DNA from: Pigmentiphaga sp.
Lineage (GTDB): Bacteria > Pseudomonadota > Gammaproteobacteria > Burkholderiales > Burkholderiaceae_B
Direction of reading: 5' to 3'
NCBI GenBank assembly: GCA_023228945.1
Contig: JALOAI010000009.1
Span: 62,001-126,000 of the forward strand
Length of the DNA stretch: 64,000 nucleotides
Under the pieces are notes generated by a model. That model ran no database searches, was not told the DNA's origin, and saw nothing but the letters and a program-made list of their open reading frames with translations. The position numbers and the translations under genes are program-made. Of the stretch, positions 1-8,559 are shown piece after piece; within the stretch, counting starts at the first letter, position 1, and every line of letters starts with the position of its first letter.

Positions 1-271
1 ACAACAAAGTCGTGCCATCGGGGTTGGCCTTGCGCAGGCCATCGACCGCGATGGCACCGAAAGCACCAGGCCGATTTTCGACGATGACTTGGTAACCGCT
101 GTCGCGCATGCCATCCGCCATGACGCGAGCCACGGTATCGACCGTGCCCCCCGGAACGTAGCCGACCAAGAGCCTGGCTGCAGGATCGGAAGCTTGAGCC
201 TGAAGCGGTACCAGAGGCAGCGCCAGGGCAAGACTCAGAAGAAGGTGGGTGGCTCGTCGCGGCGTGGGCAT
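1..271 (-). CDS. Bug (TctC-family) solute receptor, N-terminal part
   Basis: The gene runs off the left edge of the window, so only about 90 N-terminal residues are visible. They comprise a basic signal peptide (MPTPRRATHLLLSLALALP) ending near AQA, followed by the conserved TctC-family start VGYVPGGTVDTVAR and the ENRPGA motif. Bug proteins are periplasmic receptors for small organic acids or aromatics. GGAGAC lies just before the ATG at 271, which decides the start. The ligand cannot be read from this part. The fold call is secure; whether the full gene is intact is unknown. Confidence 0.9.
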   Translation of the reverse strand, partial: MPTPRRATHLLLSLALALPLVPLQAQASDPAARLLVGYVPGGTVDTVARVMADGMRDSGYQVIVENRPGAFGAIAVDGLRKANPDGTTLL

Positions 272-447
272 GGTTGTCTCCGTGAAGTGTGCATCAAGCA
301 CTTCCGCAGGAGTATGACCACTGGCGACGCTACTGAGAAATACGGAATTCGGAGGGCGGCCTATAGGAAACATCCTATGGCTGCTTTTTGTCGTGGTGCG
401 TCAAGAGTGATTACGTCGATGAATCAGTGGCTCATCTTGAGGTTGCT

Positions 448-714
448 TCAATGCTCCTGAAGCCGGCCAGTGATGTACTTGTGCAGGATGCTGGCGATCA
501 GAGTTTGGTAAGGAATGCCTTCTTCAAGGGCTTTGGCTTGGATATCGTGCAGGTCGCCCGACGAGAGGCGAATGTTGACACGCTTGTCTTTGAGAGCGGT
601 TGCCCGGGCAGCGGCGCGGATGCGGGCCAATTCTTCTTTCGTGGCGATGGATTTGAGTTGGCCGGCCTCGTAGGCTTCAAGAATATCGTTCTCGAAATGA
701 TCAGTTTTGGGCAT
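448..714 (-). CDS. CopG-like antitoxin of a type II toxin-antitoxin pair (orphan)
   Basis: A small protein of 88 residues. The central stretch KDKRVNIRLSSGDLHDIQAK followed by GIPYQTLIASILHKY looks like a ribbon-helix-helix DNA-binding fold as in CopG/BrnA-like antitoxins. The N-terminal half is charged and helical. I start it at the ATG at 714 because AGGTGA lies at the right distance; a GTG at 723 would add three residues. The frame upstream on the same strand is the C-terminal stump of a toxin whose stop overlaps this gene by 14 bases, as in coupled toxin-antitoxin operons. With the toxin truncated, the antitoxin probably survives alone. The exact family is uncertain. Confidence 0.75.
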   Translation of the reverse strand: MPKTDHFENDILEAYEAGQLKSIATKEELARIRAAARATALKDKRVNIRLSSGDLHDIQAKALEEGIPYQTLIASILHKYITGRLQEH

Positions 715-841
715 CGGATTCACCTCGCATGAGATAGTCGCGGGTAGCTTTGCGGCTGGGAATGACCGTTTTCAAGAAGAAAAAGGCTTCTTCGTCCATG
801 TAGGGAACGAGATAGGCATATCCTTTGTAGCTGATAATGCA
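701..841 (-). pseudogene. C-terminal remnant of a toxin partner (BrnT/RelE-like)
   Basis: Read on the minus strand, this stretch encodes ISYKGYAYLVPYMDEEAF, then FFLKTVIPSRKATRDYL and a stop inside the antitoxin gene. The ending PSRKATRDYL is typical of short BrnT/RelE-type toxins paired with CopG-like antitoxins. No ATG, GTG or TTG precedes the conserved part, and a TGA closes the frame a few codons upstream, where the aminotransferase gene begins on the other strand. The toxin N-terminus is therefore missing. A non-standard start is possible but unlikely. Confidence 0.6.
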
Positions 842-852
842 TAGTCTCCGCC

Positions 853-2223
853 ATGACCCACATCATCCACCGCAGCCTCACCTCCCAGCCCCGTATCGCC
901 ACCGGCGCCAGCGGCATGTACATCCATGGCGCCGATGGCCAGCATTATCTGGACGCTTGCGGCGGCGCGGCGGTGTCCTGCCTGGGCCATGGCCATCCCG
1001 AAGTACTGGCGGCCATCCACCGCCAGGTGGACGCGCTCGCCTACGCCCATACCAGTTTTTTTACCAGCGCCGTGGCCGAGAAATTGGCTGAACATTTGGC
1101 CGCGCATGCGCCCGGCGATCTGGATCAGGTGTATTTTGTCTCCGGCGGCTCGGAGGCGGTGGAAACCGCGCTCAAGCTGGCCCGTCAGTATGTCGTGGAA
1201 ACCGGCCAGCCGCGGCGCACCCGGTTCGTCGCGCGGCGGCAAAGCTACCACGGCAACACCCTGGGCGCCTTGGCGGTGGGCGGCAACGAGTGGCGGCGAG
1301 CGCAGTTCGCGCCGCTGCTGATCGACGTGGGCCGGGTGGCGCCGTGCTACGAGTACCGTGATCGCTTGCCCGGCGAGACGCAAGATGCCTATACGGCGCG
1401 CCTGCTGCGGGAGCTTGACGCAGAGTTTCAGGCCCAGGGCCCGGAGCAGGTGATTGCCTTCGTGGCCGAACCCGTGGTGGGCGCCACGGCGGGGGCGGTG
1501 CCACCCACCCCCGGCTATTGGAAGGGCGTGCGCGAGCTGTGCGACCGCTACGGCATTCTGCTGATCGCCGATGAGGTGATGTGTGGCATGGGGCGCACCG
1601 GTACGCTGCACGCGGTGGAGCAGGAAGGCGTGGTGCCCGACCTGATGACGCTGGCCAAGGGCCTGGGCGGCGGCTACCAGCCGATCGGCGCGGTGCTGGC
1701 GCGGCGCCCCATCGTCGAGGCTTTGCGGCAGGGCAGCGGCATGTTCCAGCACGGCCATACCTATATCGGCCATGCCACCGCGGCCGCGGCGGCGCTGGCG
1801 GTGCAAGACATTCTCCAGCGCGATGGCGTGCTGGCCCAGGTACGCGAGCGCGGCGCGCAACTTCAGGATCGCCTGCGCGAACGGTTGGGCGGGCATCTCC
1901 AGGTGGGCGATATTCGCGGCCGCGGTTTGTTCGTGGGCGTAGAGCTGGTGCGGGATCGAGCTTCCAAAACGCCTTTCGATCCTTCGCTGCGCCTGCACGC
2001 CCGGATCAAGGAGCAGGCGATGGCGCGCGCGCTCATGGTGTATCCGATGGGCGGCACGATCGACGGCCGCACTGGCGATCACGTGCTGCTGGCGCCCCCC
2101 TTCATCGCCAGCGCGGCGGATATCGACGAGATCGTGGACCGGCTCGTGCCCTCTATCGAGCAGGCGGTGCGGGATGCGCTGACGGACTCAGGAGATCGCG
2201 TGCCTGCAGGCTCCCGTCGGTAA
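853..2223 (+). CDS. Class III PLP-dependent aminotransferase
   Basis: A 456-residue protein with the full class III (omega/ornithine-type) aminotransferase pattern. It has SGGSEA near residues 97-102 for cofactor phosphate binding, LLIADEV near 236-242 for the PLP pyridine nitrogen, and TLAKGLGGGY with the Schiff-base lysine at about 269. Such enzymes transfer the omega- or alpha-amino group of diamines, beta-amino acids or omega-amino acids to a keto acid; the substrate cannot be told here. The gene overlaps the convergent LysR gene by 71 bases at its 3' end. It starts a few bases from a broken toxin gene on the other strand, which suggests that a rearrangement joined the two. Confidence 0.9.
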   Translation: MTHIIHRSLTSQPRIATGASGMYIHGADGQHYLDACGGAAVSCLGHGHPEVLAAIHRQVDALAYAHTSFFTSAVAEKLAEHLAAHAPGDLDQVYFVSGGSEAVETALKLARQYVVETGQPRRTRFVARRQSYHGNTLGALAVGGNEWRRAQFAPLLIDVGRVAPCYEYRDRLPGETQDAYTARLLRELDAEFQAQGPEQVIAFVAEPVVGATAGAVPPTPGYWKGVRELCDRYGILLIADEVMCGMGRTGTLHAVEQEGVVPDLMTLAKGLGGGYQPIGAVLARRPIVEALRQGSGMFQHGHTYIGHATAAAAALAVQDILQRDGVLAQVRERGAQLQDRLRERLGGHLQVGDIRGRGLFVGVELVRDRASKTPFDPSLRLHARIKEQAMARALMVYPMGGTIDGRTGDHVLLAPPFIASAADIDEIVDRLVPSIEQAVRDALTDSGDRVPAGSRR

Positions 2224-3109
2224 TGAGTTGGCTGATCAGCTGCGTCAGAAGGTCACGCACCGTTTCGCTGGCGGGAGTCAGCGGACGCTCGGCCATCCAA
2301 ACCAAGGACTGGGTTCGCTCGATCGAGGGTTCGATCAGCTTACGCATACTCAGCTCCACGCCTTGTTGTTCCGCGAACGAGCTACGTGCAAAGATCGTAC
2401 AGGCAAGGCCACCGCGCACCACCTGATGGAGCAGGCTGGGGCTATTGAGTTCATAGCGCACGTTCAAGGTGCAGTTTTGGCTCAGTGCTGCGCGCTCGAT
2501 CAGCTTGCGCTGATCGTGGTCGCGATCGGGCGCCGCCAGGGGCAGCTCCGCCACCTCTTTGAGCCTTAGTGGCTCGTGGCTGGTGCCAAGCCAACTGGTG
2601 GAGCCTATGACGTGAAACCTTTCTTCGAAAAGCGGGAGCACTTCCAGCCGTGGCAGTTCGAACGCCACGGGCAGGATGGCAAGATCGACTTTGCGCGCTT
2701 CTACCAGCGCCCGAGCCTCGCGCGAAATGGCGGTGCAAAGCTGAAGCGATATTCCGGGCGCAACGTGCTGCAACTGACGGTAGAGAGGAATGGTCAGTAC
2801 GGCGGCCAGAGATTCGACCAAACAGACCGACACCGTGCCATTGAGAGCGCCATGGGTGTCGAGAACATCATTCTGCAGGCTGTCGAGCTGGCGCAGAATC
2901 GAAGTGGCACGTTCCAGGAGGCGTTGGCCTTCCGGTGTGAGAGTCACCCCCCGAGCGTGACGATCGAACAACGGCACGCCCAGGGCGGATTCCAATCCCG
3001 TGACGTGCTGGCTCAAGGCGGGCTGCGCCACATGCAATTGCGCGGCCGCGGTGGTCAGGCTGCCGCAACGGGCGATGGTGACGAAATACTTGAGCTGGCG
3101 GGGTGTCAT
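2153..3109 (-). CDS. LysR-family transcriptional regulator
   Basis: A 318-residue LysR regulator. The N-terminal winged helix-turn-helix is clear (MTPRQLKYFVTIARCGSLTT, then AAAQLHVAQPALSQHV), followed by an effector-binding domain of two alpha/beta lobes. It is the third gene of a minus-strand set, Bug receptor-sulfatase-LysR, and sits 102 bases after the sulfatase. It therefore probably controls that set in response to the imported ligand or its product. The 3' end overlaps the convergent aminotransferase gene. The family is certain; the effector is unknown. Confidence 0.93.
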   Translation of the reverse strand: MTPRQLKYFVTIARCGSLTTAAAQLHVAQPALSQHVTGLESALGVPLFDRHARGVTLTPEGQRLLERATSILRQLDSLQNDVLDTHGALNGTVSVCLVESLAAVLTIPLYRQLQHVAPGISLQLCTAISREARALVEARKVDLAILPVAFELPRLEVLPLFEERFHVIGSTSWLGTSHEPLRLKEVAELPLAAPDRDHDQRKLIERAALSQNCTLNVRYELNSPSLLHQVVRGGLACTIFARSSFAEQQGVELSMRKLIEPSIERTQSLVWMAERPLTPASETVRDLLTQLISQLITDGSLQARDLLSPSAHPAPPAR

Positions 3110-3211
3110 TTCGTCAATCTACCGTAAGCGCGCCGGTACCGCCACGCCCCGAACGGCATCCTTGCTGGCTCCCTCACGACCTTGTGATACCGCGGAGCGA
3201 CCCCGCCGCCT

Positions 3212-4666
3212 TTAAGGTTCTTCGGCGCCAGGCGGCGGTGTGGCGCCGCGGGCGCCCAGGGTGGCTGCGATCGCCGGGCCGCCAAGCCTGTCTATCATCG
3301 CGCGCTGGTCCGCCTTGGCTTGCCGGTCAATGGCCTCAGGGTCGCAGATCCTTCGCAGGGAGGCTTCGAGCTGCGCAAGGATGTCGGCAACGGCCGGATC
3401 GGAGGCGAGATCCTGGAGTTCGTCAGGATCTGCTTCGAGATCGAACAGTTCCGGTGGGTGGCCAACGTAGTAGTGATACTTCCAGCGTCCCTGTCGAAGC
3501 ATGAAGGCGCCCGAGTTGCTGCCTGCTGCGTGGTATTCGCTGAGGATCGTCCGTTCGTGCTGCTCGGGGTTCTGCGCGAGGACGCGAAGATCCTGACCGG
3601 TGCGGTCTTCCAGGTGAGGTTCGGGCGGGATGCCGGCTGCGGCGAGGATGGTCGGGTAGAGATCGAGCAGGCTGACCGGTGTACGTTTGATACCGGGCTC
3701 GATGTCTGGGCCGCTGATCAGCAGGGGAATGCCCGTGCTTTCCTGATAGAGAGTGGCTTTGCCCCACATGCCGCGGCAGCCGAGGTTGTCGCCGTGATCG
3801 GAGGTATAAATTACCGTGGTCTCGGCCGCGAGGCCCGACTGCTCCAGGGCGCGCAGGATTTGGCCGACGTTATCGTCGAGGAAGCTGCAAAGCCCATAGT
3901 AGGCCGCAAGCGCCTGCAGGCGCTCCTCGGGGCTATGGAAGTCCGAGTCATCGTCGTGGAAGCTGGCGCGCTCTTCTACCCAAGGGTGGCGCACGTAACC
4001 GTTGGCGGGACGCAGTTTGGGTTCGGGAATCCGGTGTGGAGGATAAAGCCGATAGAACTCGTCGGGGGCCACCAGGGGAAAGTGCGGCGCCACCAGGCCA
4101 ACGTAAAGCACAAACGGCTGGTCGCGCCGTGTTCCCGCCTCTTTCAGCCATTCCACGGTGCGGGCGGTGATGTCGCGGTCGTAGCTCGTATAGGACGATT
4201 CGCCCGGGCCGATGTAGTCGCCCAGCATGCGCTTCTTGCGATCGCGTATCAGAAAAGGATCGCGAATCGAGGCCCAGACCATGCCATGGCCGCCGACCAC
4301 GTGCATCGGGACATGCTCGGCATCGAAGCCCGCGGGATCCTCGGCATTGCGATAGTGCAATTTGCCGATGCTTTCGACACGGACTCCGTGATCCTGGAGC
4401 ACGTGGCCCCAGCCACGCACTTCCCCGGTGTACGGCATGGCATTGTCCCAGTGATGGAGCTCATGCACGCTCCGGCCCGTGGCGAAGGCGGCGCGCGCGG
4501 GAACGCAAATCGGGCTGGGGGTGTAGGCGTTGGTGAATCGGACGCCGCGGGTCGCGAGGGTATCCAGGTGAGGTGTCTGGACCAATGGATGGCCCGCACA
4601 GCCGAGTGTTCGGGATTCATGCTCGTCGGACATAATGACAAGCACGTTCTTGGAAGGGGCGGTCAT
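3212..4666 (-). CDS. Type I sulfatase (arylsulfatase/choline-sulfatase-like)
   Basis: A 484-residue alkaline-phosphatase-superfamily sulfatase. It starts MTAPSKNVLVIMSDEH, the usual metal-binding N-terminus, and has the signature SPICVPARAAFATG. In that signature Cys54 of CxPxR would be converted to formylglycine by a maturation enzyme not seen in this window. TSDHGDNLG further on is the second metal-binding motif. There is no signal peptide, so it acts in the cytoplasm. The frame is open further upstream, but the ATG at 4666 fits family length and leaves a 22-base gap to the Bug gene before it. The pair suggests uptake and hydrolysis of a small sulfate ester; the substrate is unproven. Confidence 0.9.
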   Translation of the reverse strand: MTAPSKNVLVIMSDEHESRTLGCAGHPLVQTPHLDTLATRGVRFTNAYTPSPICVPARAAFATGRSVHELHHWDNAMPYTGEVRGWGHVLQDHGVRVESIGKLHYRNAEDPAGFDAEHVPMHVVGGHGMVWASIRDPFLIRDRKKRMLGDYIGPGESSYTSYDRDITARTVEWLKEAGTRRDQPFVLYVGLVAPHFPLVAPDEFYRLYPPHRIPEPKLRPANGYVRHPWVEERASFHDDDSDFHSPEERLQALAAYYGLCSFLDDNVGQILRALEQSGLAAETTVIYTSDHGDNLGCRGMWGKATLYQESTGIPLLISGPDIEPGIKRTPVSLLDLYPTILAAAGIPPEPHLEDRTGQDLRVLAQNPEQHERTILSEYHAAGSNSGAFMLRQGRWKYHYYVGHPPELFDLEADPDELQDLASDPAVADILAQLEASLRRICDPEAIDRQAKADQRAMIDRLGGPAIAATLGARGATPPPGAEEP

Positions 4667-4688
4667 GGGCTGGTGGGAAGATATCGGT

Positions 4689-5672
4689 TCAGTGGTCGAG
4701 GGTGAAGCCGGTCTGGGCAACGATGCGTGCCCAGGTTTGATGGCTCTCCATAATTTGCCGGTCGAGCGCCGCGGGGCTCTCGGTGGTATGGATGTCGTAC
4801 TCGACTTCGCGCAGCGCGTTGGCCACCCGGGGGGCTTTGACGGCTTGGCCAACGGCTTCATGAAGTGTGGTCAGTGTCTTGGCGGGAGTGCCGGCAGGCG
4901 CAAAAATCGAGATATCCTCCTGCAGCGCCAAGTCTGGAAACCCCAGAGTTTTGAAGGTGGGAACGGCTGGCAAAGCGGGGATGGGTTCGTCGGTGGACAC
5001 CGCCAGAATCCTGATGCGACCATTGCGGTGCATGGGTAAAAGATTGGGTAGCGAAGACACGAGCATGGGCAAAGTGCCGTTGATCAGGTCGGTCATTGCC
5101 GCGGAGCCGCCGCGATATGGCACATGCGTGAGAGGCACGCCGCTTTGCTGGGCGAGCAGTTCGCCAATCAAATTCATGGCCGACCCAGCCCCGGGCGAGC
5201 CGTAGGCCGCCAAGGTGGGTTCGCGGCGTGCCAGCTCAAGAAACTCGGCAAGGGAATGAGCCTTACTGTCGGCGCCGACGGCCACGGCGAAGCTGGTGCG
5301 CACGACCGTACCGACACCCGCGAAGTCCCGCAGGGGATCGTAGGGCAACTTGGGATAAATATGCGGAGCCAGTGTGAGGCTGCTGGACGGTGCCATCATC
5401 AGCGTACCGCCGTCGGCCGGCGCCTTGGCCAGCGCTTCGGTTGCGATACGGCCAGCGGCTCCCGGGCGATTCTCGACGATCACGGTGTAGCCACTTTCGC
5501 GCAGACCATCGCCCACCACGCGGGCTACGGTGTCTGCGGCGCCCCCGGGCGCGAAGCCGACCAGCAAGCGTAGTTCCCGGGTGGCGGCCTGGGCGAGTGG
5601 CGCAAGGCCGAGGCCGGCAAGAGCGGGACTACACAATAGACTGGCGGCGAATCGGCGTCGTTTGATCTGCAT
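4689..5672 (-). CDS. Bug (TctC-family) periplasmic solute receptor
   Basis: A 327-residue TctC-fold receptor. A basic signal peptide (MQIKRRRFAASLL, cleavage near AQA) leads into LVGFAPGGAADTVARVV and VENRPGAAGRIATEALA, the two hallmark N-terminal motifs. VPYRGGSAAM follows in the middle. GGAGATACCT precedes the ATG. It is the first gene of a minus-strand set with a sulfatase and a LysR regulator, so a sulfated organic acid is a reasonable but unproven ligand. No TctA or TctB membrane subunits lie nearby, as is usual for Bug genes in this group of bacteria. Confidence 0.93.
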   Translation of the reverse strand: MQIKRRRFAASLLCSPALAGLGLAPLAQAATRELRLLVGFAPGGAADTVARVVGDGLRESGYTVIVENRPGAAGRIATEALAKAPADGGTLMMAPSSSLTLAPHIYPKLPYDPLRDFAGVGTVVRTSFAVAVGADSKAHSLAEFLELARREPTLAAYGSPGAGSAMNLIGELLAQQSGVPLTHVPYRGGSAAMTDLINGTLPMLVSSLPNLLPMHRNGRIRILAVSTDEPIPALPAVPTFKTLGFPDLALQEDISIFAPAGTPAKTLTTLHEAVGQAVKAPRVANALREVEYDIHTTESPAALDRQIMESHQTWARIVAQTGFTLDH

Positions 5673-6061
5673 AGGTATCTCCTCGTGTGGCTTTGGCGCG
5701 GCGATATGCCAAGGATTCTCTGACCCAGTATGGAGAGACTCATGCGGTTTGAGAAATACGGATTGCCGCCGGACGTATAAGGCAGGTCTTATGGCGGCTT
5801 CCGGCTCAGGCGGCGGGTATGGCCTCAGGCCGCCGCCAGGCGTGACATCCTGACGGCTGTGCTCTTAAGTCCGCTCTGGCATGATCCACATCATCTACTG
5901 TAGCTTCACCTTCGGCCCGCACCTTCGCGGTGGTTTTTCACGGCGTAGCGCAAGCTGTGGCATGCTAGAGAATGTCGCGCCGCGGGCCGCCGGACGACTC
6001 CGGCGTGCGCCGGCGTGCCGCCGAAGCCGGGCGGTACTCAAAGCCATGGAGACGATATTAC
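5673..6061. other. Intergenic region with a short copy of the aminotransferase 5' end
   Basis: This 389-base stretch holds the divergent promoters of the Bug-sulfatase set and the sulfurtransferase gene. At 5881-5911 it carries a sequence matching the start of the aminotransferase gene (853-883) at 26 of 31 bases; all five differences are C-to-T changes. The frame continues unrelated after that. No complete gene is visible. Confidence 0.55.
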
Positions 6062-6931
6062 ATGTACACCACCCTGATCCAACCCGCCGAACTGGCCGCG
6101 CTCGACCCCGGTTCAGTCCGGATTTTCGACGCCCGTCACGATCTCGCACAACCTGAAGCCGGCCGGGAGGCCTGGACGCGCTCGCGCATTCCTGGCGCGG
6201 TTTTCCTGCATGCCGACGACGACCTGGCCGACCATTCCATCCAGGGCGGTGGCCGGCATCCGCTGCCGGATCGCGGCGCCTTCCACCGCAGGATGGTCGA
6301 GGCCGGCGTGGGCGAGGGCCAGCAGGTGGTGGTCTACGATGCCCAGGGCGGCATGATGGCTTCGCGCCTGTGGTGGATGCTGCGCTGGATCGGGCACCGT
6401 CCGGTGGCGGTGCTCGACGGCGGCCTGCAAGCCTGGCAAGAGGCCGGCTTACCGCTCGACGACAGCCCGCCGGCGCCGGATGCCGGGCGGGAAGGGCCGG
6501 CTGCGGCACCGCTGCGCCTGGGCGAGTCGCTGGTCGGCAAAGTGGATGTGAACGATGTGGTGGGCAATCTCGAGCGCCCCAAATGGGTCGTGCTCGACGC
6601 GCGAGGCGCACCGCGCTATCGGGGCGAAGTCGAACCCATGGATCCGGTGGCGGGGCATATCCCGGGCGCGCTCAATCGCCCGCAAACGCTCAACCTGCAA
6701 GAAAACGGACGTTTCAAGCCGGCGGACCGCCTGCGCGAGGAGTTTCGCCAGGTGCTGGGCGACCGCGCGGCCGAGCAGGTCGTGCATCAATGCGGCTCGG
6801 GCATCAGCGCTTGCCACAACCTGCTGGCCATGGAGCATGCCGGCCTGGTGGGCTCGCGGCTGTATCCGGGATCGTGGAGCGAATGGTGCAGCGATCCCTC
6901 CCGTCCGGTGAGCCGCGGCGACACGCCTTGA
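6062..6931 (+). CDS. sseA: 3-mercaptopyruvate/thiosulfate sulfurtransferase (SseA type)
   Basis: A 289-residue tandem rhodanese. The inactive first domain contains FDARHDL and VVYDAQGG, and the second has VLDARGAPRYRGE and the active loop HQCGSGISACH with Cys244. The CGSG type of loop is that of 3-mercaptopyruvate sulfurtransferases rather than thiosulfate rhodaneses. The enzyme moves sulfane sulfur from mercaptopyruvate to a thiol or cyanide in the cytoplasm. GGAGACG sits before the ATG at 6062; an in-frame upstream ATG at 5972 would add a non-conserved extension and is rejected. Confidence 0.92.
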   Translation: MYTTLIQPAELAALDPGSVRIFDARHDLAQPEAGREAWTRSRIPGAVFLHADDDLADHSIQGGGRHPLPDRGAFHRRMVEAGVGEGQQVVVYDAQGGMMASRLWWMLRWIGHRPVAVLDGGLQAWQEAGLPLDDSPPAPDAGREGPAAAPLRLGESLVGKVDVNDVVGNLERPKWVVLDARGAPRYRGEVEPMDPVAGHIPGALNRPQTLNLQENGRFKPADRLREEFRQVLGDRAAEQVVHQCGSGISACHNLLAMEHAGLVGSRLYPGSWSEWCSDPSRPVSRGDTP

Positions 6932-7070
6932 CCATCGCGGTGTCGTGGCCGGTTCTTACCTGTCCTCCGGCCGGAGGGCTGCGCGCCGGCTCCGGCTTTG
7001 ATAGGGTTGCGATCTGGCGCCCGCCGTGTTGGCCGGCGCCGATTCCTGGTTTCTTGCTCTGGAGACATTC

Positions 7071-7547
7071 GTGACCGATCGTCGCACCTTGCCCGCCCCT
7101 GGCCTCAAGCCCTTGATGGATCTCGAAGTGGAGGTTGCCGCGCCGGTGGAGGTCGGGCGCACCGCTCAGGGAATGCGGCGCGTTATTCCGATTACCGGCG
7201 GCCGTTTCTGGGGCCGCGACTTCAACGGCAAAGTGCTGGCCGGCGGGGCCGATTTCCAGGTGATCGCCACCGACAGCCTGGCCATCCTCGAGGCCCGCTA
7301 TGTGCTGGAAACCGATGCCGGCGATCGCATCTACGTCGATAACTACGCCTTGCGCGGCGGGCCGCCCGAGCTCATCGCCAAGCTCGCGCGCGGCGAGCCC
7401 GTCGATCCCGCCCAGGTCTATTTTCGCTGCGTGCCGCGCTTTGAGGTTGCGGCCCCCGCGTTGCAATGGATGACCGAGAAAATATTCCTCGGCACGGGCG
7501 CCCGTTTTCCGGATCGAGTCTGCCTGACGATCTACGAAGTGGCCTAG
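7071..7547 (+). CDS. DUF3237-family protein
   Basis: A 158-residue protein matching the DUF3237 pattern: VGRTAQGMRRVIPITGGRFWG, then GGADFQVIATDS, ARYVLETDAGDRIYVDN and a C-terminal FETAAPALQWM-like stretch (here VAAPALQWMTEKIFLGTG). These small beta-barrel proteins recur in aromatic and isoprenoid catabolic loci, but no firm activity is known to me. I choose the GTG at 7071 because GGAGAC lies five bases upstream; an upstream in-frame ATG has no conserved sequence. It ends three bases from the convergent LysR gene. Confidence 0.85.
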   Translation: MTDRRTLPAPGLKPLMDLEVEVAAPVEVGRTAQGMRRVIPITGGRFWGRDFNGKVLAGGADFQVIATDSLAILEARYVLETDAGDRIYVDNYALRGGPPELIAKLARGEPVDPAQVYFRCVPRFEVAAPALQWMTEKIFLGTGARFPDRVCLTIYEVA

Positions 7548-7550
7548 CGC

Positions 7551-8468
7551 CTAGTCCCCGGAGGCCAGGCGCTGTATCTGAAACAGTTCCACCAAGAGAT
7601 GCCGAAACCAGCGGTTGGCGGGATCCAGCTCCGTACGGTGGCTCCAATGCAGATCCACCGAAAAATCCTGCAGCGGCAGGCGAGGCTCCAGGATCACATA
7701 GCCGCCATCGCGCGCAAACCCGCGGGCGATATTGCGCGGCATGATCACCGCCAGATCCGTGGCGCGCACGATGCCCGGCGCGGCCAGAAAATGCGGCGTG
7801 GCCATGCGCACGCGGCCCTCGAGCTTGAGTAGGGCGAGAATGCGCAAGGTGTCGGAGTGCGATCGCACCATCACGTATTCCAGCTGCGCCAGCCCCTTGG
7901 CGCCCAGGCGGCGATTGGCCAGCGGATGGCCTTCGCGCACCAGCACCACATAGCGGTCGTTGATCAGCGGCAGCTTGTTCATCTCGCGCAGGGTGGGCAG
8001 AAAGCCGATGGCCGCGTCCAGTCTGCCGTCATCGAGGGCGTTGGCGAGATTGGCCGAATCGAGCTGAAAGGTTTCCGCCCGCACGTGCGGCGCGCGCGCC
8101 AGCAGGGCCGCCATCAGCGGCGGCATGAAGGAGCTCTCGCCGATGTCGCTCAAGTGCAGGCGGAAGGTGCGTTGCGATTCTTCGGGATCGAAGCGGAACG
8201 AGTCGCTCAGCGCGCCCTGCAGCGTTTGCAGCCCCTCCTGGATTGGTCCCGCCAACTGGCTGGCCTTGGCCGTGGGACGCACGCCGCCGCCGGCGCGAAC
8301 GAACAGGGGATCGCGCAGCAACAGCCGCAGACGGGTGAGGGCGTGGCTTACCGCCGGCTGGGTAAGACCCAGCGCTTCGGCCGCGCGGCTCACGTTGCGG
8401 GTGCGGTAAACCGCGTCGAAGACGCGCAGCAAGTTGAGGTCTATCGTGTTGATATGCATGGCGTGCAT
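7551..8468 (-). CDS. LysR-family regulator (NodD-like), divergent from the ferredoxin oxidoreductase genes
   Basis: About 305 residues. The start INTIDLNLLRVFDAVYRTRN and AAEALGLTQPAVSHALTRLR are characteristic of the NodD/LinR-like LysR branch, which often controls aromatic degradation. Two start codons (ATG at 8468 and at 8459) are equally plausible. The gene is divergent from the indolepyruvate oxidoreductase pair with a 91-base shared promoter region, so it very probably regulates that operon. Confidence 0.93.
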   Translation of the reverse strand: MHAMHINTIDLNLLRVFDAVYRTRNVSRAAEALGLTQPAVSHALTRLRLLLRDPLFVRAGGGVRPTAKASQLAGPIQEGLQTLQGALSDSFRFDPEESQRTFRLHLSDIGESSFMPPLMAALLARAPHVRAETFQLDSANLANALDDGRLDAAIGFLPTLREMNKLPLINDRYVVLVREGHPLANRRLGAKGLAQLEYVMVRSHSDTLRILALLKLEGRVRMATPHFLAAPGIVRATDLAVIMPRNIARGFARDGGYVILEPRLPLQDFSVDLHWSHRTELDPANRWFRHLLVELFQIQRLASGD

Positions 8469-8559
8469 AAGACTTAGCCCCCTCATTATATTGATCCCGG
8501 CCCGATAAACGTCCACACTGCGGGATTATTTCAACCCGTTTCAGCCGTCGGAGAGACGT

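Noticed and set aside
772..2082. 436-codon open frame opposite the aminotransferase
   Set aside because: It is the antisense frame of a conserved gene with no family motifs; long antisense frames are common in high-GC DNA.
3320..4705. 461-codon open frame opposite the sulfatase
   Set aside because: Antisense of a gene with intact catalytic motifs; no family match.
6963..6976. Palindrome CCTCCGGCCGGAGG after the sulfurtransferase gene as a repeat copy
   Set aside because: It has no loop and no other repeat features nearby, and the TTGACCA at the stop codon alone is too short to count.
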